From Bathynomus jamesi (Eukaryota; Arthropoda; Malacostraca; Isopoda; Cirolanidae): 64,000 nt of DNA. Shown here one piece after another: positions 10,721-21,639 of the stretch (positions within the stretch are counted from its first letter, which is position 1; every line of letters starts with the position of its first letter). The notes beneath the pieces are model-generated. The model saw nothing but the letters and a program-made list of their open reading frames with translations. It did not search any database and was not told the DNA's origin. Where the stretch lies: contig JAJOZX010009423.1 in NCBI GenBank assembly GCA_023014485.1, positions 97,501 to 161,500 on the forward strand, given 5' to 3'. Both the position numbers and the translations under genes were made by a program.

Positions 10721-13700
10721 TCAGCTAGGTGGAGTCTGTGTCTGTATTGTTGGAGGGAGGGGTGGTGGCTTGAATGGAGCCTGGCCAGAGTAACTTGTTT
10801 TCCTTGGGAGGGTTTGTTCGCTCTGATGGACTACAGGGGGAGTATCGTGAAGGACAGTGTTGTGTGGTTGGTTGAGTAGGTATTTCCGGGTAAATTCTGT
10901 GTGGATATGTTTAATGGGGTTGATGTTTAGGGGAGGAGGGGGGATATTGTTCAGTAGCTGCGAATAGTGAGCAGCAGGAGTACGTTTTTTGTTGCGGGGT
11001 GGGGGATTGTGTAATGTGAGATGGTGACAGGGGTGGTCTGGGGCCAGTGCTCTGGAGAAGAATTGAGTCCCTGTCATGTTCATGTGGTGTTCGATGGGGA
11101 GTATTTTCGTATCTGCATGTAGATGTGGGATGGGTGTGGTTCAGAGGCAGCCAGTAATGCTTCTGAGACCTCTGTTTTGTGTGGTCTGTATCTTTTTCTG
11201 GTTTGTGTGGGAGATGGACGGGGACCAGGCGGGGGCAGCGTAAGTTAGGGTAGTACGTACAAACTGTTTGTATAGGATACTAAGGGATTCCTGCTGACCG
11301 AATGTTGTGGAGGTGAGTGTTCTGAGAGCGTTGAGTTTTTTTGTTGCTTTGGAGCAAATGTTTGATATGTGAGGGGAAAAGGACGTGTGTGTGTCTAGGG
11401 TGAGGCCAAGGATTGTTGGGGTTTTGTTTAGAGGTAGGGGATGTCCCATGAGGGTGACTCGGGTGTGCTTGGGATTCGTGGCGGTCTGAGGTTAGGAGGG
11501 TGATGGAGGATTTTTGAGGGGATGCTGACATCCTATTGTTAGTCAGCCAGAGTTCCAGATTGGTAATGTACTGCTGGATCAGGCGTGTGGCGGTGTTACG
11601 GTTATGGTGTTGTGCTGTTATGGTCAGGTCATCTGCATAGGAGGAGACGTGGACATGGGGAGAGAGAGAGGTTGTGGGAGGTCGTGCATGAAAAGGTTGA
11701 AGAGGATTGGAGAGAGTATGGAGCCCTGTGGGACGCCATTGTATAGTCTGTAGGTTTTGGATGTGTGTTGTTTGTGTATGACTTTGCCAAGTTGGCCTGC
11801 GATGAGATTAGTAAGCCATTTCTTGTCATTGGTGGGGATGTCGAGATCAATAATCTTTTGTGCAAGAATGTGGCGTGGGACAGTGTCGAAAGCTTTGTTG
11901 ATGTCGATGGCAACAAGGACTGTGCGGGCAGGGGGGGATAGTTGGTTGAAGCCATCTAAGATGTGTTGGGTTAGGTTTGTAAGAAGCGTTGTGGTGGAGT
12001 GGGCGGATCTGAAGCCGTGTTGGGTTTGTGAAAATGTAATGTGTGGTTGTATGCGTCTTAATATCAGTTTTTCGAGGACTTTGGAAATGGTTGAGAGAAG
12101 GGAGATTGGCCGGTATGAAGCAGGTAGGTTGGGGGGTTTATTGGGTTTCAGTATCGGGATGATGTGTGCCAGCTTCCAGGTAGAGGGTATGATATTGTGA
12201 AGCCAGGAGTAATTGAATATGTTTGTGAGGGCTGCAAGAGCAATTGGACTGAGGTGTTTGAGATGTATGTTTGAAATGTGGTCTGGGCCTTCGGCATGAG
12301 AGTTTTTAAGGGATTTTATGGCTGCAGCTGTGCCTTGGGGTGTAAATGGATGTGGTTGTTGTGGGTCGGCCGAGAGTTTCCGTATGTTTTTGAGGATTTT
12401 TCTATTATTGGGAACAGTGATTTTATGGCTAATTTTTGAGTAGTGGTGCATGAGTAGGTTGCAGTGTTTTTGTGGGGATGGAATTTGGTTACAGTTGGAA
12501 AGGAGAGCTTCGTGTGTGGGGGGTGGGTTAGTATGTGAAGTGTGGATTTTTTTCAAGGTTTTCCAAAGTTGGGTGCTGTTGGTCTTGTGATTGAGTGTAG
12601 TTAAATAGGATTCCCAGTTTTCTGAATGTTTAGTGTTAATTAGATTTGTGATGTCAGTGTTAAGGTGGTGTATGAGGTCGATGTCTTCTGCAGTGGGACT
12701 GTGTTTCTAGCGTAATGAGTTTCTTTGTTTGATTAGATTGTGTATTTGTGGGGAGAAGTTTGGGTTGAAGTGTTTCCTGTGTCCTTGTGGGATGAATTGT
12801 TTGCTAGCGCGAGTGATAGTGTTGTTTATGTGGGTGGTAGCCTTATCTATAGAGGGGAAATTAGTAGTGGAGAATTCCTGAAGCTCGTTTTCAATGTATC
12901 CTGTAAAAGAAGGCCAGTTTGCATGTTTGTAGTTAGTGTATGTTTGTTTGAAGGATGTGTGGATGGGGTGTGTGTGTTGATAGGTGATTAGTATTGGGAG
13001 GTGATCGGAGGGGAGGTGGTGTAATGTCTGCCATGTTGTGTGTGTGTGTAGGGATGGTGAGCAGAAGGTAATGTCTGGGGAGGTTTGTTGTTGGTTGTGT
13101 TGCAAGGGTTTGCGTGTGGGTTGATTCCTATTGTTGAGGATGTTGTATGTATGAAGATCATCTAGGAGTAGCGTGCCACGAGCGTCTGGTATGTGAGAGG
13201 AGAGCCATGTCGGGTGATGAGCATTGAAGTCGCCTCCCACAATGTGGTTCTCGTATTGTGTAAGTGGTTGCATGGGGGGCAGTGAGCAGAGGTAGAGGCG
13301 GGTATGTATATGTTTGAGATGTGAAAAGTGGAGGATTTGATTTTGATTTTGATAGTCTGGATTTTTAGGGTAGGGTCATTATTAAGGAGGGTGTGTGTGT
13401 GCTGCATTATATTTGTGTATGGGATGTCTTTATGGATGAGTGTGATAAGCCCATGTTCTATGGGGTTAGTGTCCTGTCTTAATGTTGAGTAATTGTTGAA
13501 GGCTGGGAGCCTGGTGTCTGGTGAGAGTTTAGTTTCTTGGATAAGTGCTATATGTATATTATATGTGTGGAGGAGAGAGTTGAGTTCCTGGTGTTTGTTT
13601 TTGATGCCATTAATGTTTATTTGCAAAATGTTTAGTGAGTGTTTTGGGTGGGGTATGTGTGGTTGGTTGCGTTGAGGGTTAGCTAGACTGCTGGCATGCC

Positions 13701-13760
13701 CATTGGGGTGTGTAGAATTGTACTGAGGGTAGTGATGTGCAGGAGAGGTGTAGCCATTCC
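10721..13760 (-). pseudogene. F endonuclease and reverse transcriptase (frameshifted)
   Basis: The endonuclease begins about 13740 with LNILQININGIKNKHQEL and ALIQETKL, and continues as VGGDFNAHHPTW (about 13235) and LPSDHLPILITY. After a break near 12690 the RT follows, with SYRPISLLSTISKVLEKLI, GFRSAHSTTTLL, DINKAFDTVPR, GVPQGSILSPILF and, after a frameshift near 11650, SYADDLTI (11624-11650), so the catalytic YADD is kept. The thumb/C-terminal part reads ILGLTLDTHTSFSPHI and QFVRTTLTYAAPAWSP to about 11150. A Pro/His/Thr-rich tail runs to 10721. At least three frameshifts separate the pieces. I saw no RNase H. Confidence 0.75.
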
Positions 13761-13960
13761 GAGCATTGACAGCAACGGACTGACCATTGGTTTCGCCTGA
13801 TTTGATGTTGGCAGGTAGGGCATGTGTAGGAGTGGGGTCCGGGGTTGGATTCAATGTCACCGGCTAGTAGGAGGAGAAGGGAGATGATGGCCGGGACATC
13901 ATTCCCATGAGCTAGAAAAATGGAAAGGAGAGGATAGTGTTGCGTGTAGGGAGAGAAAGA
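13687..13960 (-). pseudogene. F N-terminal region: 2A-like motif and PHD finger
   Basis: The frame reads PAIISLLLLLAGDIESNPGP. The last nine residues (13835-13861) match the D-x-E-x-N-P-G-P 2A consensus that makes ribosomes skip a peptide bond. Directly after it comes a PHD-like zinc finger: CPTC, then CCQCSEWLHLSC, then a W-x-C pair. 2A-like motifs are known at the N-terminus of several APE-type non-LTR elements. The leucine-rich run before the motif is signal-peptide-like. No in-frame ATG is visible just upstream, so the start is unresolved. The frame is lost by about 13690 and the endonuclease continues in another one. Confidence 0.75.
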
Positions 13961-14149
13961 GATAGTTGGGTTGAGACCCGGGGGACGGCCTGAGGCCGCG
14001 CCCCCCGAAACAGGGGGCAGGGGAGATGTCCGGATTTGCAGAGTGGCTCCCCAAGGTCGACTGGTGCTGAAGGTCGCCCATCCTCCTCGGGGTCGTCTCT
14101 CTGGCAGCTTCGCGACGAGCACGCTCTGGACGTTGAAGCCTGCCACCCC

Positions 14150-16187
14150 CTGTATTCCATAAGTGAAGGCTATTATCCTCCAATGGAATTGTCGTGGCCT
14201 CCTCCCTAATTGGGAGGATTTCATTCTACTTATCCAAGATTCTTCCCCTCTCTCTCTCTGCCTTCAAGAAGCCCAACTTGGGGTTTGCCCTTTGCAGGGT
14301 CACGTTGTACCTCTCCCCTTTCCCCCCTGATGCAGTCCCTTTGTGGCCCAGGTTTCCCTAGACCAATTATATTTGATATGTTCATTATATATCCCCCTTT
14401 CCCAGGAAGTTTCTGCAAATGATCTCTCTACTCTCCTTTTACAACCCCCTCTCCCCTTCCTCTTATTGGGAGACTTCAATGCGCACCATCCTCTGTGGGA
14501 TGACACTGTCACCAACCACTGGGGTGGTGGTGTGGTCTCCCTTCTCTCAACTCCTCCTGTCTTCTCAACACTGGTCAACCCACAGCATTTCACCTCCAGA
14601 CCCATATTTTTAACTTCATAGATCTTTCACTTGCTTCTCCTTCTGACTTCCTAGATTTCTCCTGGCCTGTTACTCCAGACCTCTATGGTAGTGACCACTT
14701 CCTCCTCCTCCTCCTGTACATCCCAGACTTCTAACTCCTCTGCTCTTCCTACCTGATGGTCCCTTGCCAAAGCTGACTGGTCTCTTTTCCGATCTGAAAG
14801 CCAAATCTGTGCAGTTCCAAGTAACACTCTGACAGTAGACACTGCCTCCACCTACCTTACTAATCATGTCAACATTTCTCCACACTTCTGCCCCTTCAGT
14901 CCCATGGTGGACCCCAACATGCCCCTTAGTTGTTCAAGCTAAGAAGGCAGCCTTTTGTCATCATCAACGAAACCCATCCCTTGCCAATACAATAGCCTTC
15001 AGATGTGCATGAGCTCAGGCCCATCACACAGTCTGTGAAGCCTGCTGCCTTTCCTGGTGTACTTGTCTCCTCTTTCACTTCCCCCACACCTTCCTGAATC
15101 TGGAACAAGATCTGGAAGATTTCCAGTAAACCCTTTCTCATTTGCCTCCTGTTTTTATGGTGGATGGAAACCTAGTATCATCCCGTACTGCTGTGGCTGA
15201 GGTCTTGGCCTCGACCATTGCCCTCCATCTCTCGACACAACCACCGTGATCCTGCTTTCCTCCGATGTAAGACTCTGTTTGCTTGCTCCCCTCATCTTTT
15301 CCAGACCCCCAATAACTTTCCTTACAAGTCTTTTTTTTCCACATCTGAGCTGCACTTGGCATTGACCTCTTGTGGCAAATCTGCTCTCAACCATGATGGC
15401 ATTCATTTTGATATGTTCTGCCAACTACACCCTTCAGCCCTTTTTTTTTATCTGCTCACCCTCTATAATTGGATTTGGGTAGAGGGCACCTTTCCTTCCT
15501 GTTAGGAGGAGGCAGTGGTGCTCCCCTTTTCAAAGCCTGGCAAGGACCCAACATCTCCCCTTAACTACAATCCAATAGCCATCACTAGCTGCCTTTTGAA
15601 ACTCCTTAAGAAGATGGTGTCACAGTGCCTGGTGTAGCATCTTGAATGTGACAATTTGCTTTCTTCCATCCAGACTGGTTTTCACAGGGACCATAGCACC
15701 ACTGTCATTTTAGTCCAGTTGGAGAGTGTGGTCTGTGTCCTTCGCAGAATATCATCATCTCTATGAAATATTTTTTGATTTGGAGAAAGCATATGATACT
15801 ACCTGGCAGTGGTGGATTTGCTGTAAACTCTATCTCTTGGGTTTCTGAGGTCTTCTCCCTTCCTTCATTTCCAACTTTTTCTTGTTCCTTTCGTATTCAG
15901 GTGGGTACTTCCTTCTCTTCTGGACACTCACAAGAGGAAGGGGTTCCCCAGGGCAGTGTCCTGAGTGTCATCTGCTTTGCTTTGGCAATTGACAATGTAG
16001 TGACAGCTCTGCCCTTGGGAATTATGGCTACCCTCTATGTCGATGACCTTGCCATTTATTGCTCTGGTTCCTGATCCATCTTTCTTGAATGCCACCTCCA
16101 GCAGGCCCTGGACTCTCTCAAGATGAGCCACAGACCATGGGTTTCACTTCTCCCCCTCCAAAATGGTGGTGATGCATTTTTACCATC
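14150..16187 (+). pseudogene. E1 ORF2 remnant (endonuclease and reverse transcriptase)
   Basis: The endonuclease start reads IILQWNCRGLLPNWEDF at about 14172, and FLLLGDFNAHHPLWDD lies at about 14460. After a decayed stretch (14650-15480) RT motifs follow: LPFSKPGKD, NPIAITSCLLKLLKKM, GVPQGSVLSVICF and YVDDLAIY (about 16038), and then LQQALDSL up to 16187. The catalytic YVDD is intact but many stops and frameshifts surround it. The opening WNCRG and LLGDFN words match E2 ORF2. The rest of the gene is lost at the insertion of L. Confidence 0.7.
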
Positions 16188-16264
16188 ACACACACACACA
16201 CACTCGCTCTCTCTCTCGCTCTCTCTCTCGCTCTCTCTCTCGCTCTCTCTCTCGCTCTCTCTCT
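16184..16264. repeat. (CA)n then (CT)n microsatellite
   Basis: A CA tract (about 16187-16203) runs into CTCTCTCTCG repeats to 16264. It marks the junction between E1 and the 5'-truncated element L. Confidence 0.9.
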
Positions 16265-18862
16265 TCCCGGGTGTAGAATGTTTCGCAAAGACCGCACCCG
16301 TGGGGAGGGGGGTGGGGTACTAATATACGTCAGAGACACGTTGAGTCCGGTTGACTGCCAGTTCCGGTCGGAACGGGAGCTGCTTGGCGTCGATCTGAAC
16401 GTGGGAGGGACGAACTATAGGTTAATCTTGGTGTACAGACCTCCGCATCTCCTCCTCGTGGAGGATACAGCCCTGTACACCGAACTCAGTAGCCTGCTAG
16501 GGGATAGGGTGTGTGTAGTTTTAGGAGACTTCAACTGTCGCGGCATAAAGTGGGAAAACAGGACTGCCGATGCTGAAGGGAGGAGGCTAGTTGACTTGCT
16601 GATGAGAACTTCCTCACTCAGTGGGTCAACGAGCCTACACGAGGCGAAAGCGTTCTAGACTTAGTATTCACGACCGAAGACAACCTCGTCACTGGCCTCA
16701 CCGTTGACGAATCATTGGACGGGAGTGCTCACGGTCTTATTAGGTTCCGTGTGTGCGTCCCTCGGGTGAAACGTAGTAACTCAAGAGGCAGTAAGCTCGA
16801 TCTCCGGCGGGCGAACTTTGTTAGCCTCAGGGATAGCGTAGGAGAGATGGGGTTAGAGGTTGGCGGCGATGTTGAGGGAGTGTGGAGTGCATTCCTGGAC
16901 GAGTTTATGGTGCTGCAGTCTGCTGCCATACCCTCAAAACCGGTCACCCCTGCTTCAACGCAGCCTAAGTGGTTCAATCGTGACATCGCTTCGGCTGTCC
17001 GAAATAGGAAAGTAGCGTATAGGAGGGCGAAGGCCAATCGTTCCCACGAGAACACTGAAGCGTATGTCCGCCTGTGTAGGGAAGTGAAGGCGAAGGTTAG
17101 GCTAGCGAAACGTAACGAAGAACTACGGGTGGCAAGCCTCTGCAAGGGGAACCCTAAGGAATTCTTCAGTTATGTTAATAGTAGAAAGCCCATTAGAAGC
17201 ACGATAGGTCCGTTAAAGGACGGAAGCGGCGTTCTGCGGTCCTCCGACGCGGACATCGCTAATGTGCTTAATGAGTACTTTGCGGGAGTGTTCACCAGGG
17301 AGGATACCCGTGTCATCCCCGAGCCAGGCGTGAGGCACGAAGGTGCTGGCCTGGATAGTGTTAGATGTACCGCGACAGTCGTTGCCGATAGAATAGACAA
17401 ACTGAGCGCGTTTAAGGCTCCTGGGCCAGACCAGTTTCTCCCCAGAGTGTTGCGAGAAGTGCGCGACCAGGTGGCTCCCCACCTGGCTACATTCTTCAAC
17501 AAATCGTTGGAGATGGGCCAGGTGCCTGGTGACTGGAGGGAAGCCAACGTGACCCCTATCTTTAAGAAAAGGGATCACGAAAGTCCAGGGAACTATCGTC
17601 CCATTAGTCTCACTTCAGTTGTAGGTAAATTATTAGAGGGGATAATAGCGTATAGGATCGTTGACCATTTGGATTCGTACAAGCTGCTTGGGGACTCCCA
17701 ACATGGGTTTAGACGGTATAGGTCGTGTCTCACCAACTTGCTCGAGTTTTTCCACGTCATGTTGGGTGAGTATGATAAGAGTAGGGCGATTGATATACTT
17801 TATCTCGACTTTCAGAAAGCCTTTGATAAGGTACCTCACCTCCGGCTAATGGCAAAAGTGCGAGCGCTGGGTATCGGTGGGGAAATAGGTAGGTGGGTAG
17901 AAAACTGGCTGAAGAATAGGCGGCAGAGGGTTGTAATTAAAGGGGCTAGTTCGGGTTGGGCCTCGGTCTCTAGTGGGGTTCCTCAGGGGTCCGTTTTGGG
18001 GCCGCTGTTGTTTATCATTTACATAAATGATATCGACGGTGGCATCGTCAGTCGGATCGCCAAATTCGCTGATGACACCAAGCTTGGGGCCAATGTTGGG
18101 ACCCCCGAAGCGATCGAGGAACTGCGTGCGGACCTAGGTAGGATAGGAGAGTGGTACGAAAAATGGCAAATGCCGTTTAACTTGGGTAAATGCAAAGTGA
18201 TGCACATTGGCTACGCCAATCCCAAGTCGGACTACTCGATGTTGGGTAGTAATATCGAGGTGACTGATTTAGAAAAGGACTTGGGTGTGGTAATTAGCAG
18301 CGACCTTAAGTTTACGAAACAGTGCGTAGAGGTGGAAAAGAAAGCCCAGAAACTATTGGGTTATATCAGGAGGCAATTTCAGTTTCGGAACAAGGAGATT
18401 GTGCTCTCTGTGTACAATTCCCTTGTTCGGCCGCACCTGGAATATGCTGTGCAGTTCTGGTCGCCCACCCTCAGGAAAGATATTGAGAGGCTGGAGCGAG
18501 TGCAGGCGAGGGCCACAAAGTTAATCCCTTCCGTTAGGCATATGGGCTACAATCGACGGTTACGCGCCCTGAACTTGTTTTCGCTTGAAACTCGGAGGCT
18601 GCGCGGTCAACTGATCGAGGTTTTCAAGCTGTTACACAGGTTCAACGATGTCGATTTTAGAAGCATGTTTAGTTTAAATGATAACCCAACTCGCAACAAT
18701 GGTTGGAAGTTGGATTTGAAACGGTTTAGGACTAGTGTGTGTGGGAATTACTTTACTTATAAGATCTGTGACACGTGGAACAGGTTACCTCCAGAAGTTG
18801 TGAACAGTTCCTCTGTGGATCAGTTCAAGAAATGGTTAGACCAAATCTTGCACACTATTTGA
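16265..18862 (+). CDS. CR1/L2-like non-LTR element L: endonuclease and RT
   Basis: The 5' part (16278-16600) encodes an APE endonuclease fragment with GGVLIYVRDTLSPVDC, YRPPHLLL and VVLGDFNCRGIKW; the N-terminus is missing, so the copy is 5'-truncated. One frameshift near 16604 leads into a long frame ending at 18862 (about 715 codons from the methionine at 16715). RT motifs are KAPGPDQFLPRVL, NYRPISLTSVVGKLLEG, QHGFRRYRSCLTN, YLDFQKAFDKVP, GVPQGSVLGPLLF and FADDTK (about 18065). The thumb reads SLVRPHLEYAVQFWSP and LETRRLRGQLIEVFKL. The catalytic A-D-D is intact. It is the same clade as K1 but clearly diverged and more GC-rich. The RT frame itself shows no stop. Confidence 0.85.
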
Positions 18863-19200
18863 GTGTGTAGAAAATTTTCCCTGGCACCCGTTGCCATTGG
18901 TACCTCCTCGGTATGGGCCGCAAGGCCTTTTGACTCCACTCTTGTACCAAAGGACATACTTTGCTCCTTTCCCCACCAAACTGGCCTCCTATTCTCTATT
19001 TAAGTTGATTTGGGTATATTTTCTTCCCCTCTATTATTTCTACTGCTTGCTCTCTTCTCACAGTCTTTCTTCTGCTGCTCCCTCTCCACTGTTTTTCTCC
19101 CCCTATCTCCTCGCACTCTCTCCCTATTCTAGTATTGGCACGATATGACCTTGGCAGTCAAAAGTGCTGGTGAAGCACTGCTATTCATTCACTTCAATTC
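18863..19200 (+). other. Probable 3' UTR of L (or E1)
   Basis: Pyrimidine-rich DNA after the L stop contains AAAAGTGCTGGTGAAGCACT, which can form a small hairpin near 19160. It has no coding content I trust. Whether it belongs to L or to the 3' end of E1 cannot be decided without a consensus. Confidence 0.4.
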
Positions 19201-19380
19201 TATAACCTGAATTACTGTATTACAAATTTAGGCCAACTTGTTAGTTTGGTAATAAAGTAGAAAAAGGAAACGATAATAAATGAAGGTTGCCATAAAGACT
19301 GAAGGTCCAGAGTAGTTCTGTCCTATAAAAGAAAAATTAAAAAAAAACAATTGTATGAAGTTAAATTTTCTTCATTTCAG

Positions 19381-19757
19381 TTCCAAGTCGAAAAATGGCA
19401 ATAGTAACGGGCTTCAAACCTCCAACAATGTCTGAAATGCCTGTACCTCAAGGATCTTGGGAACATGCTCATGCTGCTCTCCAAAGAAAAAATAATTTAG
19501 TCTTACTGGCTGGATTTCTTGTATTTGGTGGTTCCCTGGCATTTGTAAGTGAATTTTAACTTTCATTACCTACTCATAACTAGATATTAGTTAATTTTTA
19601 CGCTGCTATTTATTTTCTGAATTTGCACTCGTTGCAGTTTGAATTAAAATTTAATTAAAATTTACAATTACTATCACAAGTATATTTTATTTTTCAGTTC
19701 ACCCAGTCTGGTATTGTTGAATTTGGAGGTGGTCCCAAAATTGGAAAGAATGACTAA
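19381..19757 (+). CDS. Small single-pass membrane protein, two terminal exons
   Basis: Exon 19381-19544 follows a TTTCAG acceptor and ends at GTAAGT. A 153-bp intron with TTTTCAG is followed by exon 19698-19757 ending in TAA. From the ATG at 19395 the product is 69 residues; the frame is open upstream to the acceptor, so the true start could lie in an earlier exon beyond the transposons. The protein has MPVPQGSWEHAHAALQRKNN, a hydrophobic segment (NLVLLAGFLVFGGSLAFF) and a short polar tail ending GKND. The PVPxGSW...K(Y/N)N plus one-helix layout resembles the small mitochondrial Deltamethrin_res (prag01)-type proteins; this is a tentative match. It is the only host gene I see. Confidence 0.6.
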
Positions 19758-20159
19758 ACTTTTTTGTCAAAGTTATTTAAGTATCAGTCATTTATACATT
19801 TGTAAATAGTTTAAAATTCACATCCGAAATAATGACAAAAATTGTTTATTATTAATATCAAATTTTATATTTATTATTTAACTAAATGCCATTCCTGTTT
19901 ATATGAATAATAATTTAAATATAGTTAATTAATTTAAAGTAGCTAATTTTAGATTTTCTCCTTACTGTGGAATGGGTAACACTCGCATGAATGTCGGGTC
20001 TTGTAATTATAACAAAGGATTTAATTTTACTGCAGTTTCAATATCATACTTTGATATTTCAATTTGTAAAATAGTTTTATGTATAGGGTAGGGTGTAGCA
20101 CAAAGCAGCATTGTTGGTTTAGCAATATTAAGATTATTGTACTTAGTTCTAGGTGAAAA
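19758..20159. other. AT-rich 3' flank of host gene
   Basis: AT-rich sequence probably includes the 3' UTR of the small membrane protein gene. I see no other gene. Confidence 0.4.
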
Positions 20160-20474
20160 TACACTGAATGGCAGAAAAATCGGCCCACTTGGAATATCGC
20201 GAAAAGCAAAAAAGTGGGCAAGCTTCTGTTTATAAAAGTTTTAAAATTCGAAAATAGTCTGAGGCAACCAAATAACGAGACAAAACAACAACAACAGCTG
20301 CCAACACACTACTAGCTGCAACGAATTTTCGACTTTTAAGAATTCGACAGCGTGACATTCGGTTGCTTTTAGACTGCTAGTGCCACTTTTTTCTTCCACT
20401 AGTGGGAGTAGGCATTTGAGTTTAATAACAGATAGACTTCTAATTCTTTTGGGTTTCAAAATTGGATATTTACA

Positions 20475-20960
20475 ATGGATTTAAGTGCCGAGAATGTCGC
20501 GAGAGTCGTCGCACTAATTGAAGATGGTCGGAGCCAGCGTTACGTTCGATGTGTTTACCCAACGTTATGTGGAGACAGGAGAGTACACCCGAAGACCAGG
20601 ATGTGGAAGATCGCGCTGCACATCTGCCTGTGACGATCGTTTTGAGTGTTTTGAGAGATCGTCGCTTGACTGCCACACACGTCCGCAATGAGCTGGAAAG
20701 GTCTCGAGACGTCAGTGTATCGGAGCGAACTGTTAGGAGGAGACTTATGAAAAGTGGCTTACATGCTAGACGTCCAGCAATGGGCCCGGAATTGCTCCCA
20801 CACCACCGCAATGCTCGTCTTGCTTTCGCTCGTGAGCATGTCAATTGGACTATGGTCCAATGGGGACGAATATTGTTCACGGACGAATCAAGATTTAATC
20901 TTCGAACATCCGATGGACGGGAAAGAGTGGAGAAGAACAAGAGGGTGTTTTCCTGTTGAT
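20475..20960 (+). pseudogene. Tc1-like transposase N-terminal fragment, left arm
   Basis: It starts MDLSAENVARVVALIEDGRS and then frameshifts; an internal deletion removed about 30 codons of the second HTH. It resumes with VLSVLRDRRLTATHVRNELE and SERTVRRRLMKSGLHARRPA. Near 20850 it reads WTMVQWGRILFTDESRFNL, which contains the first catalytic aspartate block (TDESRF) of Tc1 transposases. The remaining catalytic region is absent. Confidence 0.8.
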
Positions 20961-21254
20961 CGGAATACCCAACCGCCCGCCATCATCTCGACTCGTATCT
21001 TGCGGAATTCATGTGGCGACAACGTACCGAAAGCAGCGACGTTTTTTCAGCGATTTTAGATGACATAGACATTTTGGCCCCCTACGAACTGATTATCGCT
21101 TACATATTAACTAATTTCATTTAAATGATTAATAAATTCGGTACTTACGTATTATCGGGACTACCAAACTGTTTATGATGTATTTTTGCTCGTCATTTTC
21201 GTTTAAACTAACGAAAATATCAACAACTTAACCTAACCAATTATCAAAGGCGTA

Positions 21255-21421
21255 CAGTTGACTTAACCGGGCATTCAGTTGACTTAACCGGGCATTCAGT
21301 TGACTTAACCGGGCATTCAGTTGACTTAACCGGGCATTCAGTTGACTTAACCGGGCATTCAGTTGACTTAACCGGGCATTCAGTTGACTTAACTGGGCAT
21401 TCAGTTGACCTAACCGGGCAT
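21255..21421 (+). repeat. Tandem array of a 21-bp unit, about 8 copies
   Basis: The unit is CAGTTGACTTAACCGGGCATT, repeated head to tail with one or two variants. Two decayed units in the opposite orientation follow at about 21452-21494. The array marks the centre of the palindromic element G. Confidence 0.92.
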
Positions 21422-21639
21422 TTTCCGTTATATTAACCTGTTAGGTTAATTCAATGCCCGGTTAGGTCAATTGAATGCCTGGTTAGGTCAACTGTACGCC
21501 CTTGATGATTGGTTAGGTTAAGTTCTGATATTTTCGTTAGTTTAAACGAAAATGACGAGAGCAAAAATACATAACAAACAGTTTGGTGGCGGGCGGTTGG
21601 GTATTCCCATTAACAGGAAAGCACCAACAAGAGAAAGAT

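Larger units (their letters stand above)
10506..14140 (-). mobile_element. Non-LTR retrotransposon F (APE-type, 2A and PHD)
   Basis: A 9-bp target duplication TGCCACCCC is present at 10497-10505 and 14141-14149. The 3' end (left) has a (TAAG)n tail on the coding strand and a terminal hairpin. Coding remnants in order are a 2A-like motif, a PHD finger, an APE endonuclease and a reverse transcriptase. Because both junctions are intact and the 5' end is GC-rich, this may be a full-length copy of about 3.6 kb. It lies between ORF1 and ORF2 of E1. Confidence 0.85.

Noticed and set aside
16123..16339. Frames across the (CA)n(CT)n tract on both strands
   Set aside because: They are simple-repeat translations (Ser/Leu or Ala/Arg/Glu runs) plus ends of neighbouring elements.
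21255..21421. Regular short repeats as a possible CRISPR array
   Set aside because: The units are directly adjacent with no spacers, and the setting is a eukaryotic transposon.
21220..21540. TTAACCTAACC-like words as arthropod (TTAGG)n telomere sequence
   Set aside because: Only isolated words occur, inside the G element repeats; no array of TTAGG units is present.
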